Below, piece after piece: positions 13,001 to 25,300 of a stretch of DNA of 64,000 nucleotides (positions are counted from its first letter, which is position 1; every line of letters starts with the position of its first letter). The notes below the pieces were generated by a model. The model ran no database searches. It worked only from the letters and a program-made list of their open reading frames with translations, and was not told the DNA's origin. A program made the position numbers and the translations under genes. The stretch covers positions 1,387,377 to 1,451,376 of the forward strand of contig JANPWX010000651.1 in NCBI GenBank assembly GCA_024734555.1, written 5' to 3'. Source of the DNA: Trochalopteron elliotii. Taxonomy: Eukaryota > Chordata > Aves > Passeriformes > Leiothrichidae.

Positions 13001-16000
13001 TGTGCACAAACTGCCCATTATTGGCACTGCAAAGTTCCTGGCTGCAGGAGGCACAGCAACATCTTTCAAAGGACTGTAATGAAAGTGGGTCAGACGTTTT
13101 CCCTTCCTGGGGCAATCCTTTAGCATAAGCAGGGATTTAAGAGTGCACAGTTCCCATTATCTGCAATTGTTATACTCTTTCTCACAAAGAAAGGGATTCA
13201 TAATTCAACCAGATCTGTCAAATGCACACCCAGTGATGAAAATGGCCTGTTAGATGATAGGGGGTTGCCCTTTCAGTGCTGAGGAAGGGCATAGCCCTCC
13301 TGGGAGAGAACAATTCTAATCCTGAACTGATAAACTGTGCTTGATCTTAGAAGAAACGTTTGCAGAGGAGCCTTTTCATGCAGCTGTGGTGCTCATTTTG
13401 CCACAGTGTAGAGCCCTGGATCTCCCCTACAGCCAAGAGGGTGTGTTCAGGCATGATCTAGCTGCTCCTGATGTTCACAGCAGAAAAAAGGGTGAGCAAG
13501 GCCAGCCAAAAATAGACCCTCCACCCATCAAGAAGCTGTCAGTGTGGTGCATCTCCCACACAGAGCAGAGTGGTAGGTCCAGTGCATGCAAGCAGGACCT
13601 GCACAGCAAGGGAATATCTGAACTCTGTCAAGGCCACTGCAATTAGACCTTCAGACATCCAGAAACTGGTATAATATGACCCAAAGCAGGGAGGGGGTAA
13701 TTCCAGGTAGCAAAATGTCTCTTTAAGCCCCTGAAAAGCTGAGCTCCAAGCCATTTTAAAGATGCATGAAAGGCCCTTCTGAGTGGCCAGTATGACATCA
13801 ATTACCCATCTCAGGCATTAATGTTGGTGCCAGCTTTGCTGTCACCACAAACTTTAGAATAAAAAGTGGAAAATGGGAATAGAACACACCATGTTGTAAA
13901 AAAATCTTATCTCTAAAATAGCCTTAAAAATTACTTCTGTTGCTCTCCTTGAAAGAGAGTGCTTCAAAAGCTTTTGTTGAGCTGACCTTGCTTCATGATT
14001 CCCTTCCTCTTTGAAGGATGTAAGGTCAGTAGAGAAAAAGAGAAATTATTAGGACAAAAACAAGGAAGATGAATAGGAATTCTGTATTTCACTGGAAGGG
14101 AAGACAAGACTGAGAAACAAAATTTAAAAAAACTATCAGCATCATCCAGGTAAGTATGGGTGAGGATGTTGCTTCCTTTTGGGTCTGAAGGCAAATTTTG
14201 GGTCTGTTCTCACAGGACACTGCAAATAGCTTCTGATTTCTTATCCTACTCACTTCCCAGGAATTCATTGGTGGTATTTCTCAGGTAGCAAGGCTGTCTG
14301 ACAGCCCTTGGAAATAAAATCTCTTCTAAAGATTCAGAAGCAGACCCAAAAAAGAAAGTCCTCTTTTTCTCTTGTTTTGCTGCTTCTTTTAGAGCAGCTG
14401 AAGAAATTATACAAATTGACTTTCAGGTGCCACATACTAATGAGCATTTGAGAGCTTCCATGTTTTTGGATGACAAGATGGAAGCAAACCAGCACACATA
14501 CTAAAAAAAGAATCATGGAGCAGTCCCTCTCCACAAGAGATTAAAGCACAGCAGCAGTCAGGAAGGCAGCTTTCTAGTGGTGACCTCCAATGGATCCAGT
14601 ATTTTTTCCACTTTCACAGGTCTCTGCTCACCACTCAGAAAGATGATCTTTCTGAATGCCAACTCATCCAACTCTACCCTGATCGGAGGAGAATTCAGTC
14701 TGGCTCTTGCCTCCTCGCTGGCAATAACGATTCTTCAAATGGAAATTAGCCGACAGATTTGATGATGATGCACGAGCCAGAAGAGAACACAGCTCACTAT
14801 GCCATAGCTCTGCAATCTCCTCAGGGAAAACAGGAGTAAAAATCCATTTGTGTTTGCAAACAAGATATGTCTTGAATGTTCACTGGGGACCTCTTGAGCA
14901 AGGAGGTGCCAATTTTACTGTCGTCTTTTCTAGACATCACATAAAACCAGCAGCCCAAGTGCATGAGGTATTTTCTTCTCCAATAAAGACCTTTTGCCCT
15001 TGTGTCCTATACTGAAAGTGTTTCAATTCCTAGAGGAATTTTTGTCCTTCCTAATGTGATTACTAATCTGGGGATCTCTCATGCAGAGAAAGAGAGTGTA
15101 CAGTTTGTGTATTTTCCTTCTCTTTCCTTCAAGGCTGCAGAGAAACACAACTCTTTGTTAGTGCACACCTGCAGCTACTGAGTCTCCATCAAGTCTGCTG
15201 GGACCACGTTTAGGTCAACAAGGTTTTCCCAAAAAGGCAGGAAGGCTCAGGACTCTGAGGACCTTAGCTTCCAGTACAGCCAGTGGAATTCAGGACTTGG
15301 GCAGCTCCAAGAGGGTACTCCCAGCCACCTGGATTCAAGTTACCTCCTCTTGAGAATACCTCCAATGCAAATTCTACCCAGAATTTACTCAGAAACTGAG
15401 TTTTACTGATAACCTGAAGAGTTTCTGACAGTGTATTGTCCTTTTCCTGTGCCACAAGCTTGTAATTCTGAAAATGTACCTAGGGGGTAGGACAGACATT
15501 TTAAGATTAGAGGCAGAAAGCTATTAGCACTCTCAATTTCTAATTAAGAAGTAAAAATCTATAGCAAATTAGCCATCTAAATAGAAGATAGCACCATAAA
15601 TACCTTTGTAGAGCTTGGGCTAAATCCTTTTGCTCCCACCATAAATGATTGTTACCCTATCCTCCACGTTTATCTCGTCAAGTGGGTCAAATGGGAAAAA
15701 CCTTCATCAAATTTAAACAATGAGTATAATTTCACAGAGAAAATTAATGAGAAGTCTGATTTAAGACTATGGACACTAACTCAGAGGAAAATTTAGCCTG
15801 AATATCTGAAAACACTACGTAACAATTTTGTGAGGCTGGAGATGCCTCTCCACAGAAAGCAGGAGAAAGGAAGTTTAAACCTAGGCTGGAGAAAACATCA
15901 TGGCACTGAGCGAAAAGTCTGGTGAGAGAGGAGGACAGAATGAGTAAATAAAGCTTTTTGCCCTGAATTTTTGTCCTCAATGAAGGGACAAAGCCTTCCT

Positions 16001-16064
16001 GAGTTTATAGTGACAAAGAGAATTTTGCTGCAATCTCTTTTCATTTAAATTAGCAGGTCATCCT

Positions 16065-16097
16065 GGGAGATGTGGGGAGGAGGAGGGAGAGGAGGGG
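16065..16097 (+). other. G-quadruplex motif
   Basis: Four runs of at least three G are separated by loops of six, seven and six bases: GGG, GGGG, GGG and GGGG. This fits the usual G3+N1-7 pattern. The plus strand carries the G-rich side. The flanks show no promoter or gene. Confidence 0.55.
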
Positions 16098-17035
16098 ACC
16101 TGCTTCAAATGACTAAAAGAAAAACAAGGACATCTCGAAGGATGAAGTGAATTGCTCAGAAAATGGAGTTTACTTACACATGCCAGCTTAGCATAAAAAG
16201 GCACTGAAACGCAAAAGCCCTGAACAAAATACAGTGAGTACAGCAAGTTGGAAACGTGGTCACAGGGAGTTTGTATCCAGGTGCTGGCTTGGTAATTGGG
16301 TCAATGTCTGCAGATTCATGAGTACGTGTCCCACAGGGAAGCAACAGAGCATGCTCATAACCTACCCTGTATCTCCTGAATCCATCATCCATCCCCGGAT
16401 AGCTTAATTCATTTAGAAGAAAAAAAAAATCATTTGTTTCTAAACCCCAAATGAGGCAACAAATTTGACAGTGAAAGAGAGAGAGAAAGGCTGGCTGTAT
16501 GTCCTTGATAGGCTCTTTGCTTTCCCTCAGTAAGCCATGAAAGGTAGATTAAAAAAAGAAGCTGTTGTTTCAGACTTGCATCTCCAAATTTTTCTGTCAT
16601 CATATCTGTTCTACTCTGTTCTCCAAGGGTTCCTGTGGGCTGTCTGTTGCTCTCTGAAAGAACAGCCCTTACAAAGGCTGAAAGCAAAGTGCATTTTGCC
16701 TCCTGCCAGCATCCAGTTCACAGAGCAGAATGTGCCCCAGGGCATGCCAATATAAGCCAGGGTGATTTGAGGAGGGCTCTGGACAGGCCTGGGGTGTCCA
16801 CAGGCTCACAGGGGCATAGATGAGCACACCTGTCTTCAGAACAGCCCAAGAAAAACTCTGCACAACCCTGATGTCCTCCTCACCCTCTTCCACTGGCACC
16901 TTCCATGCCAGGACTAGCATCTGCCACAGGTTCCTCTCTCCAAGGAGAGAAACCCCTGTAGAGAAAGCACTTTTATTAGGGAGTCCTATTTTAGTGTTCA
17001 AGTATCTTCATGGTAATAGGGCAGGAAGTAGGTAG

Positions 17036-19385
17036 AAGGGACCCATCTGGCACTTGGAGAGGGACTCAGCAAGCTTTGCAGCAGGCTTAATTGCTGTGGG
17101 ATTTGCTGGGAGCTGCAAACTGAACTCTAATACAGAGAAGCTTCCTCCTGTGGTTAAAGAGATCAAAAAGGACAGGTATAGAGAAAGGAGTCTGTAATCC
17201 TGCTGTGTCTCTGGGTAGTGTGAGGACCCATAGGGAAGACCTTGCAGCCTAGAGCAGGTAGCGTGGTGGTCTAAATTAGAAGTGGAACATAGCCAGTCAA
17301 ATTAATAGCTAAGAAGTGCAAGGCACAATTGATACCTCTAACTGCACTTGACATGAGCAGAGTTTTCCCCAAAATATCAGCCCAGACTAATGTAGTTGTC
17401 TTATGCTATTTGAACACACACTGATAGCACACAGTGCAGCCTAAGGATTATAAGACAATGACTATTGTAAATGTAAGATCATGAACAGGGTCCATCATTT
17501 GTCTTCAAAGCAATTTTGCTATTAGAGAGGGAGAAGAAAACAAATCAAGCAAATTATATTTGTTTTAAAATGATCAATCTATTTATCTGATTCATTTGGC
17601 CAGTGTTCATGCTTGTCGGGTGTGACTGCCTGTACAATCTTCCATTGTTTCTAATGACCTGCTCAGGCTCAGGTTAATTGACCCACTCAGACATCTTTCA
17701 TTAGCCTTCTTATTTTAATAAAAAGCACTTGTGGAATTTATAAAGGCTAAGATGAATCAAGATTAAAAATAAAGTGAAAGTAGGTTCTTATTTATCTGTT
17801 TCCCTTTGCTTTTCTCTGGGTAATGGCTACAAGCAGGCAACCAGCAGTAAGGAAAGACATAGTGCAACAGAAGATTGCTAATTGCTCCTTCTGGGTACAA
17901 AGAACAGGAGCAGCCAGTTGCTGCACCTTCATCAGAAGGGCATTAATTCAAAGCCCATTGTGTTTATGGCTATCTTGGATCAAGCCTTGAAATAATTTTA
18001 AATCTGTTGTAAATACCTGAAAAATGTGTAATTACAGTCCCTTGTGAAGGTAATTCTTTGATGACCTGAAGCCATAGGTGGAACATTGGAAAGCATGGGA
18101 GAGGTGTTCAATATTTAACTCTCTTGCAAGCGGGGAGAACAACATTTAAATTAGTAATAAACTCAGAGGCACCTCCAAGAAAAGCCAGTGGCTATAAAGG
18201 CAAAACTCCCATTAATTTTCCTTGAAATACCTGCTGGAGAAACTCAGTGTTCAATAGAAATTCCTCATGAAGTTCACTGAATCTTTTCACTCTTCAAAAT
18301 TCCTGCAGGGAGAGGATTTGTGAGATGTGCAACTTGTCTGTGTATGTAATATTGGTTCTATGCACACACTACACTAGCTCAGTAAGGACTGTTTGGAATT
18401 TCACCCCGGGAGCAAGCCATGAATCCAGAAAGGCTCTGCAGGTGCTCGAGAGATGATGAAGGAGCCATTCCTTTTGATGTCTACACCCAGCCCTGCTCAG
18501 CTGGTCAGATGCCTGGACCCAGCAGCAACTATAGCCAGAGGTGGTGGGTTTCTTAAAAAAACATCAGTGCGAGGGTGAGGTAAAAGGATGTCCAAGACAG
18601 GCAGACCAACCCCAAGGACAGCACCTCAAGGGTAGCTCAGCACAACCAAGTAACTGATGGAAACGGCCACAGTCTAGACTTGATAGGCACATATTTAAAA
18701 CTTCTTATTCATTCCACCTCCTTTTCTTCTCATTCAATGGCTCACTCCTATGCTAAAACAAACTGTGAATGGGCAAGCATGACAAAATTAGAATGCACTG
18801 TAGGAGTGAGAGACTGAGAGCCAGGTAGTGACACCTCGGGGAGAGAGAGAAACATGCAGGGTTTGCTGGGAGAGATCTGCTCAGAAAGACCCTGGGGAAA
18901 TCTGCAGCCAGCTCTGTAATTGTGACAGTCTTACTAATAAAACAGGAGCACTGTAGAAGACAGACAATCCAGAAGAAGCTCAGGGATTAAGGAGAAAGAT
19001 TTGTAGAAATTTTCAGATACCATCAGACGTGCTTTAATATCAGCCAATGCTTACTGGAAGAGAGTGAACAAATATTCTGCTGTAAAACAATTCTTCCTAT
19101 TTTGCCATATTTTTCTGCTTAGCTTTCAGTAGTTTGGGAAATTTTTGATCTTTCAAACACAGTTAAAGAGACTGGGGGATGGGGGGTCCTCTTCTTTCCC
19201 TCTCACAGGTTTCAGGTTAAATTAGTTCAGTTCCCAACTCTGTTTTGTTATTTTAATAAGATTGCAGACATATGTTTAAGGGTTTTATACTAACATAATT
19301 ATATATATAGATCAACAGAAATGCATATGAACAAATAGGCACACAAGTATACATTATAAAAGGTATGTTTTTCATATGGAAATCA
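17036..19385. other. AT-rich, ORF-depleted block, candidate regulatory DNA
   Basis: No ORF of 60 codons or more starts in this 2.3-kb stretch on either strand, unlike most of the window. The sequence is AT-rich with many stop codons. It contains TAAT and ATTA homeodomain cores, a SOX-type CCATTGTT at 17642-17649, and a TTAGCCTT/AAGGCTAA inverted pair at 17701-17708 and 17743-17750. I see no transposon. This pattern fits one or more conserved non-coding elements, but AT-richness alone could also explain it. Confidence 0.35.
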
Positions 19386-22300
19386 TTACACACAGCTTAA
19401 CATTTTGGTGATTGACACAACATTATTATAAATAAATTGGAAAGTGTCTTTTCCTGCAACACCTGCCTCACTCTTTGTTGCAGAGAACACAGATGGAAGT
19501 TGTGAGACTCCCCATAATACCCTTTTCCCTTTTATTTTGCATTGATACTCTGACAGGAGAGGACACCCCACAAAAGAGGGCAAATCCTTAATCTGGAGAT
19601 GGGTTTGAGATGTCCTTTAGCCCAGGCATGTGTGCACCAAGGCACACTGGGCTGCACAGCCTTTACTTCTTCCTTGCTGTTAGAGGGTGCACATACTGAT
19701 AGAAATCTGAGGATACCAGGACACCCTTCTGAAAGGGAGGACACTGCAGCTCTCACGGAGTTGTGCCCAGAATGCTGGAAGTACAACCTGTGACTCACAT
19801 TCATCTGGGGACAGCAGTGCTTATTTTAGCACTGGCATCAGGAGGTCCCTTGCAGCCAGCTCTCTCTGCTCATTGCAAGTCCCCTCTGCCCTATCTGTTT
19901 CCATCCAGGAGTATGGATGGCCATTTTGCCAAGGTTATCATTCTCTGTGTTGCCCTGGAGCCCAGGATACATTTAGATCCCATAATAATACTGATAATGA
20001 TAATAATAAATAAAGCTGGAATCTTGGGAGGACATTTATTTTAATGATTCCAGCTCAGCCTGCTACATTCAGGGGTAACATCAGCTATCTATCTACATCT
20101 TCTTTAATTTGGCCAAGTAATTTGAGGTAATATTTATCATATAAAGGGTCTGGGTATTTGCAAATACCTCTTCTGTCCATTCATAAGTCTTAAAACTCAG
20201 AATTTATTCAGCAAGATTCCCATGGCTAGCTAGCCCAGGCTTGAAGCATTTTCAATTTTGAGCTCAATCCTGACAATGCTGATCATTTTTCTGTTGTGCT
20301 GGGCTTGTTTACCACTCTCAACCTTCAAGGCGAATGTAGAGATAAATAAAAAGTTGGCCAGGGATACAATTATACATATCCAAATCATCTCCCATCCTCC
20401 CATCCTCCATCTCTTCATCCTTCATCATTCAGGGTTGTATCGAGCTAGAAATGTAAAGTTTTCCTAGTTAGTAACACCGGTGGTCTCCTCTCTGGTGAGA
20501 ATGCTCGTTTCCTCCCTGAACCTACACAAACTATAAGTATCCAGAATTTCCCATGGAAAAAGCATTTCCAGAATTCACACACTGGGCTGAGAACAACACC
20601 CTTGTGCTCACTCTGTGTCTGCTGAGTGCTCCCCTCATTTGGTCCTTCCTTTTTCCTTCTGGGAAAAATGGGGAGCACTTGGCTCCCCAGGTTTGCAGAG
20701 GTCGTCAGGAAAACCTCTCAGTCTGGCACAAAATCTGGGAGACCCACTGAGCCCTCATGCATCTTGCAGCAGGCTGAGACACATGTCAAGAGAAATTACT
20801 GGGCAGCCTCTCATTGGCAGTAGATCTCCCAGGATGGGTTTTGCTTGGTGAGCAGTTCAGAAAGAAGCCCTGTTCAGAGGGCTGAAGCCTCTGTTTGTGC
20901 CTGGCAGATTGTACTCTCCCTCCTTTTCTCTCACCTTGTCATCCAGTGACATGACTCATGCAAATGAATAGCAGCTGAACTTAAATCAGAGAAGTCCTTA
21001 GGGACAATCAAAGAGCACAGAACCTGGGGAGAGGGAGGGGAAAATGTGTTTGCATAGCCATCATGACAGTCACCAGAGCAACAAACAGTTAGATTCTTCC
21101 CTGTTGATGAATTAACAACGCTTCAGCTGTAGTGTCTATTGTGCAGTCTCTATGCAGGAGTCAACCAGGCCTTCAGGTGTTTAACTAGCTCTTGCAAAAA
21201 TCCTCAAAAAGAGTGGAACTTCACTTTAGAGAGAGCCTATCCTCCCTCAGGGTGTCCCTGGAGAGATAACTCCTTGACTCACCCACTCGGCTAATGAGTG
21301 TCAGTGCTGCTTTGTGCAAAAACTCCTCAAGGTGAATGAATCTCGCAGGACCATACACAGATAGGAGGCCACACAGAGAAAATCTTTGTTTCCTACAGAA
21401 GAAAAAAAAAAGGGTGAATGTGTCTGTGTATAGGAAAGCACCCTTCCTTGTCCTTCATTCCCCCATCTTCCTTACAAGCTTGAATTCCTTGAATAAAAGG
21501 GGGCAGTGTTGAAACAGTGTCCCTAGGTCAACAAATGGAGGCTTGTTTATCAACACATAGCTAAGGCACTACTGAAATACCATCCTAATTAATAACATGA
21601 CCTTGTTAAATATGGCATCTAACTGCACATGCAAATTCCTGCTTATTTCTCAGTTGTGTTTGCTTTCTATTCCCAGTAAAAACAAGTGTTTACTCATCAC
21701 CTAATCTGCACAGAATGCAAAGGCGAGGGATCCTGCTATCTTCCCAGCTGCACAACCTCTATTGGTGGTACAAGGCATGGAAGAAAGCAGAGCTTGATTT
21801 TCTCCAGTCCCAAGCAGAGTTTCCAGTGACCACTCTTGGGACGTGCTCTGTCAGCCCAGGGCTTGACTTTTTTAGTTCTGCAAGTGGCTGGAACGAGGCT
21901 GAGGATGGGATCTCTGCTGGGAGAAGTTTCCTTGGTGTTGTTTGCAGGACCCCCAGTCTCAGAGCAGCAGGTCTCCCCCAGCATCTGAGCTGGAGCCATG
22001 AATGCAAGTGGGAAAGGCAGGTTTCCTTCCCTAGGACCCAGCAGTCTCCTGCAGTCCCAAACTGAACCATCATGCACAATACTCTCTCCAGAAAGGATGT
22101 CTTCCTAGAGAACCTGCTGCTCTGGGAGGCTTCCATGGACATGCAATATTCTTCCATTTTAAGAGGTGAATGACAGAATTGAAAAAGCAAAACAAAACAG
22201 AGAAATCCTTTCTGTCTCCTGGCATCTTTGCTACTTCATTGCTTTATAATAAATGCACATTCCCAGCTGGCCTGAGGGCCCTTCTTTCCTGCCTGGGCAG

Positions 22301-25300
22301 AGGTGCTATTCATTCATGGTTCACAGGGGAGGGAAGGAGTCACATACTTTGCTTTCACAGTCATGTAGTCCCAAATCAAGAACCTCCACAAGACACCATC
22401 TAATCAAAACCAGACACTCCCTGAGGGCACCACATACATTTAGGAAACAAGGGCATTCAGCCCTCCATGACCAAATTTCTCAATGAAGGAGGAAATAGCC
22501 CTTTTTTCACCACACCCCCCACAAGCTTGCTTGAAAAATAGAACAATATTCTCATCTCCTCCTCTCAGTTCCCCACCCCCAGGTACCCCCACAAAAGCAG
22601 ACACAGAAACAGCATACACACTGCTCAGGGATGCTCCTGTCTCTAATCTCCTGCTCAAGACAAAAGAACTCTTAACATAACAAATGTATTTCTTTCTGAC
22701 TTCCCCATGATGGGGCTGAGGGAAAACATCCACAAACAAGGCAGAAATGTTACTAATAAAATGAGAGACATGAAAAGGGAGCAAGATTCCTGGCCTTTGT
22801 TTCAGGTCCTCCCACTGCTCACTGTAAGGAGTGCAGATAAGTCACACTTAACCTCCTTCTGCAGTTTATCTAATGCCATCTGGGTTTATTTTTCTGAAGT
22901 CTCAAAAAACTCATGCTCACTTTCACTTTGTTAGTGCCCATGTACAAGATCACACATGCAACAAAAGCTACTGTCTGCCTGTCTCTGGGAATGTGTGACC
23001 CCTGCACACGACAAAAGAAGCCCCCTGGGATTGCTTGTCCCCACTTGGGAAGTGGGCTGAGCGAGGTCTGGAAATCCCAAGGAGAGAGGTGATAGCTGCA
23101 GTATAATTCCTGAGGAAGGGAAGCATGTCCACCATCCAGCTTTGCTGAAGGGTTGACATATACAAGGGTTTCTTGGGAGGAAAAATTACTGTTCTCCTCT
23201 CACTCATCCCAGGCATCATCTTCCAGCACCTGAATGATGGAGAATGGTTTCCCATGGGGTAATGCTGGTAGGGCAGCTGGAGTCACTGCTAGCCATAATT
23301 CAGCTCCAAGTGCTAAAATCCCTGGGGCAGAGGCAGTTTTCTTTGCTCTGTTTGTTCTGTGCTTAAGACTGTGGGGTCCTTAAATCCTGGTTCCAGCCTC
23401 AGAGTACACCCACAGGACAAACATCAAGAGAAGCAGCAGCTCTGCAAGGAGCAAAGCCAGAGTGAGAAGGAGGAGCCACTGAGAATAGGGAGTTAAAACT
23501 AGAGGGTTGTTCCCAAGATTGTTTTTCCTGCTAAAGCAAAAGAGTACTTAAGGATGGGCCTTAACTAGTTCAGTATAAAGCACCATGAAGTGGAGAATGC
23601 CAGTCCTGCCTCCCCACTCTTCTGCCCCTAAACTGAAACACAGGACTTTCACCCTTCCCTCTCCATTACTCGTGGCTTCTGCTGCTTTGGGAGGCAAGAA
23701 AGGGGACAGCTCAAAATGGAAAAGAAAGCACTGAAAGGGATGATTACATGTGGGAGAAAAAGAAAAAGCCCACTTTTCTCCACACAAAGGGAAGCTGCTG
23801 GCTGATTGCTTTAGGCAATACACAAGGTTGCTTTGTAACACAGTTTTCTATCCAGGGTCCTCTTTTAAGTGCTGCAGTAGAAGAGGAGGGAGAAAGAAAG
23901 GATGGAAGTGGATTCAAGACCTCTTCACAGAGAAATGCCCAGCCCACCTTATAAGGCTTTTATCTCCTCTTGTCAAAAATAACTAGACATGGTTGAGGCT
24001 TACAGAGCTCCCAGTTCTCATTGCTCCCAGCTACCAAGCCGAGATGGTCATCCTGCTTCTCTGAAGTTGGCAGACCACCTCTTAGTCCTTGTCTCCCTCT
24101 CAGGGACTGGGTTTTCCATAGCCTTCCTGCACAATGCCACTGTGTCAAGTCAGACCTACATGGCTGGCTGGTGTCTCCCCACACTGTGAGAAAACAGTCA
24201 TATTTCTAGCACTACCATGAGCTCATCTACTTAAGAAAAAAAGGGTTGGAGGTGAAGAAATAAGAGCAGGAGTGCAAGAAGCAGTAGTGAGGACGATGAG
24301 AAAGAGATGACCAAATCTGGGAGATGTACTACCTATGGTGATGGGAAAAGCTTTTTTCAAAATTGTAAACCCCCCTATGACTCATGACAATGATGGTTAT
24401 ACACTTACTAGTCCATGTGCTAAACTTGGCACATGGGAAGCAGATGTTCATGCCACCTCTCCATCAAGACCCTCTGTGTCTCTCCAAAGCCATGTCCCTT
24501 CCAAACATCTCATTCCTCACTTCCCACTGAATCCTGTATTTCATGCCATCACTCTTCTCACTGGCCACACATACATTTTCAGTAAAGATTTTGGCTGTTG
24601 GGAGTGGAAAAGGCAGAAGAGTGTTGCTGTTCTCTCTGCATGAACTTTGTGTTGCCTTCTTTAGGAAGCAATCCAGAGTTTCCAAATCCCCCAGCCTGAT
24701 TTCCAATGCACAATGATTTATCAGTGTCCCCGTTGTCTTACCCACTCTTTACATCCAGCTATATTTTTTGGAGAAGGAGATTTACTTTTTGAGTGATGTG
24801 AAAGCATTTGCTTGACATGATGGAAATTTATGAGTTGTGACTCCCGACTCCTCCCCCAGGACCCAGGAAAGCAACTCCTGGCAGGGGATGAGGAGGGGAG
24901 AGCAGAATCTGCAGACAGAACCAAATGGACGCAGCTTCCTGCTGACAGGAGATATTTATGGATTTGCCAACATTTTAGTATAAAAATAAGGAGAGTTACT
25001 GAGGTGTGGGGGGAATAGGGCAGAAACAGCAAACTCAAATGCAGCCATCAATCTCCTGCCTGCCTGGGGTGACAAGTGGAGGAGAGACCTCTGTTACCCA
25101 TCATTGCAAGCAACCATTACATAAGGATGCAGATGATGGACAATTTTCACAGGCTTCTGCTTTCTTTTTCCAAAGGTCTCCTGCCTCAAGACCTTTGCCT
25201 GGAAAAATGGCTCAAATAGACAAGACCTGCTTGTGCCAACACATTGTCGTAGTGGGGCAGGACCTTGGGTGGGTGGTGTTTTCCTGTGCAGCAGTTGCAC

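Larger units (their letters stand above)
8999..17035. other. Intergenic non-coding DNA
   Basis: No coding gene is recognisable. The longest ORF (12676-13128, plus, 150 codons) matches no known family and is overlapped by minus-strand ORFs. Exact octamers occur at 12009-12016 and 15365-15372, and a TTACGTAA site at 10080-10087. A small CpG-containing hairpin lies at 11707-11729. GGCTGTC/GACAGCC forms a near-perfect 15-bp palindrome at 14292-14306. A CTCF-like partial match lies at 12089-12103 (minus orientation, about 13 of 15 positions). A G-quadruplex motif is at 16065-16097. Confidence 0.55.

Noticed and set aside
12676..13128. 150-codon plus-strand ORF
   Set aside because: No known domain; minus-strand frames overlap it; no promoter or splice context.
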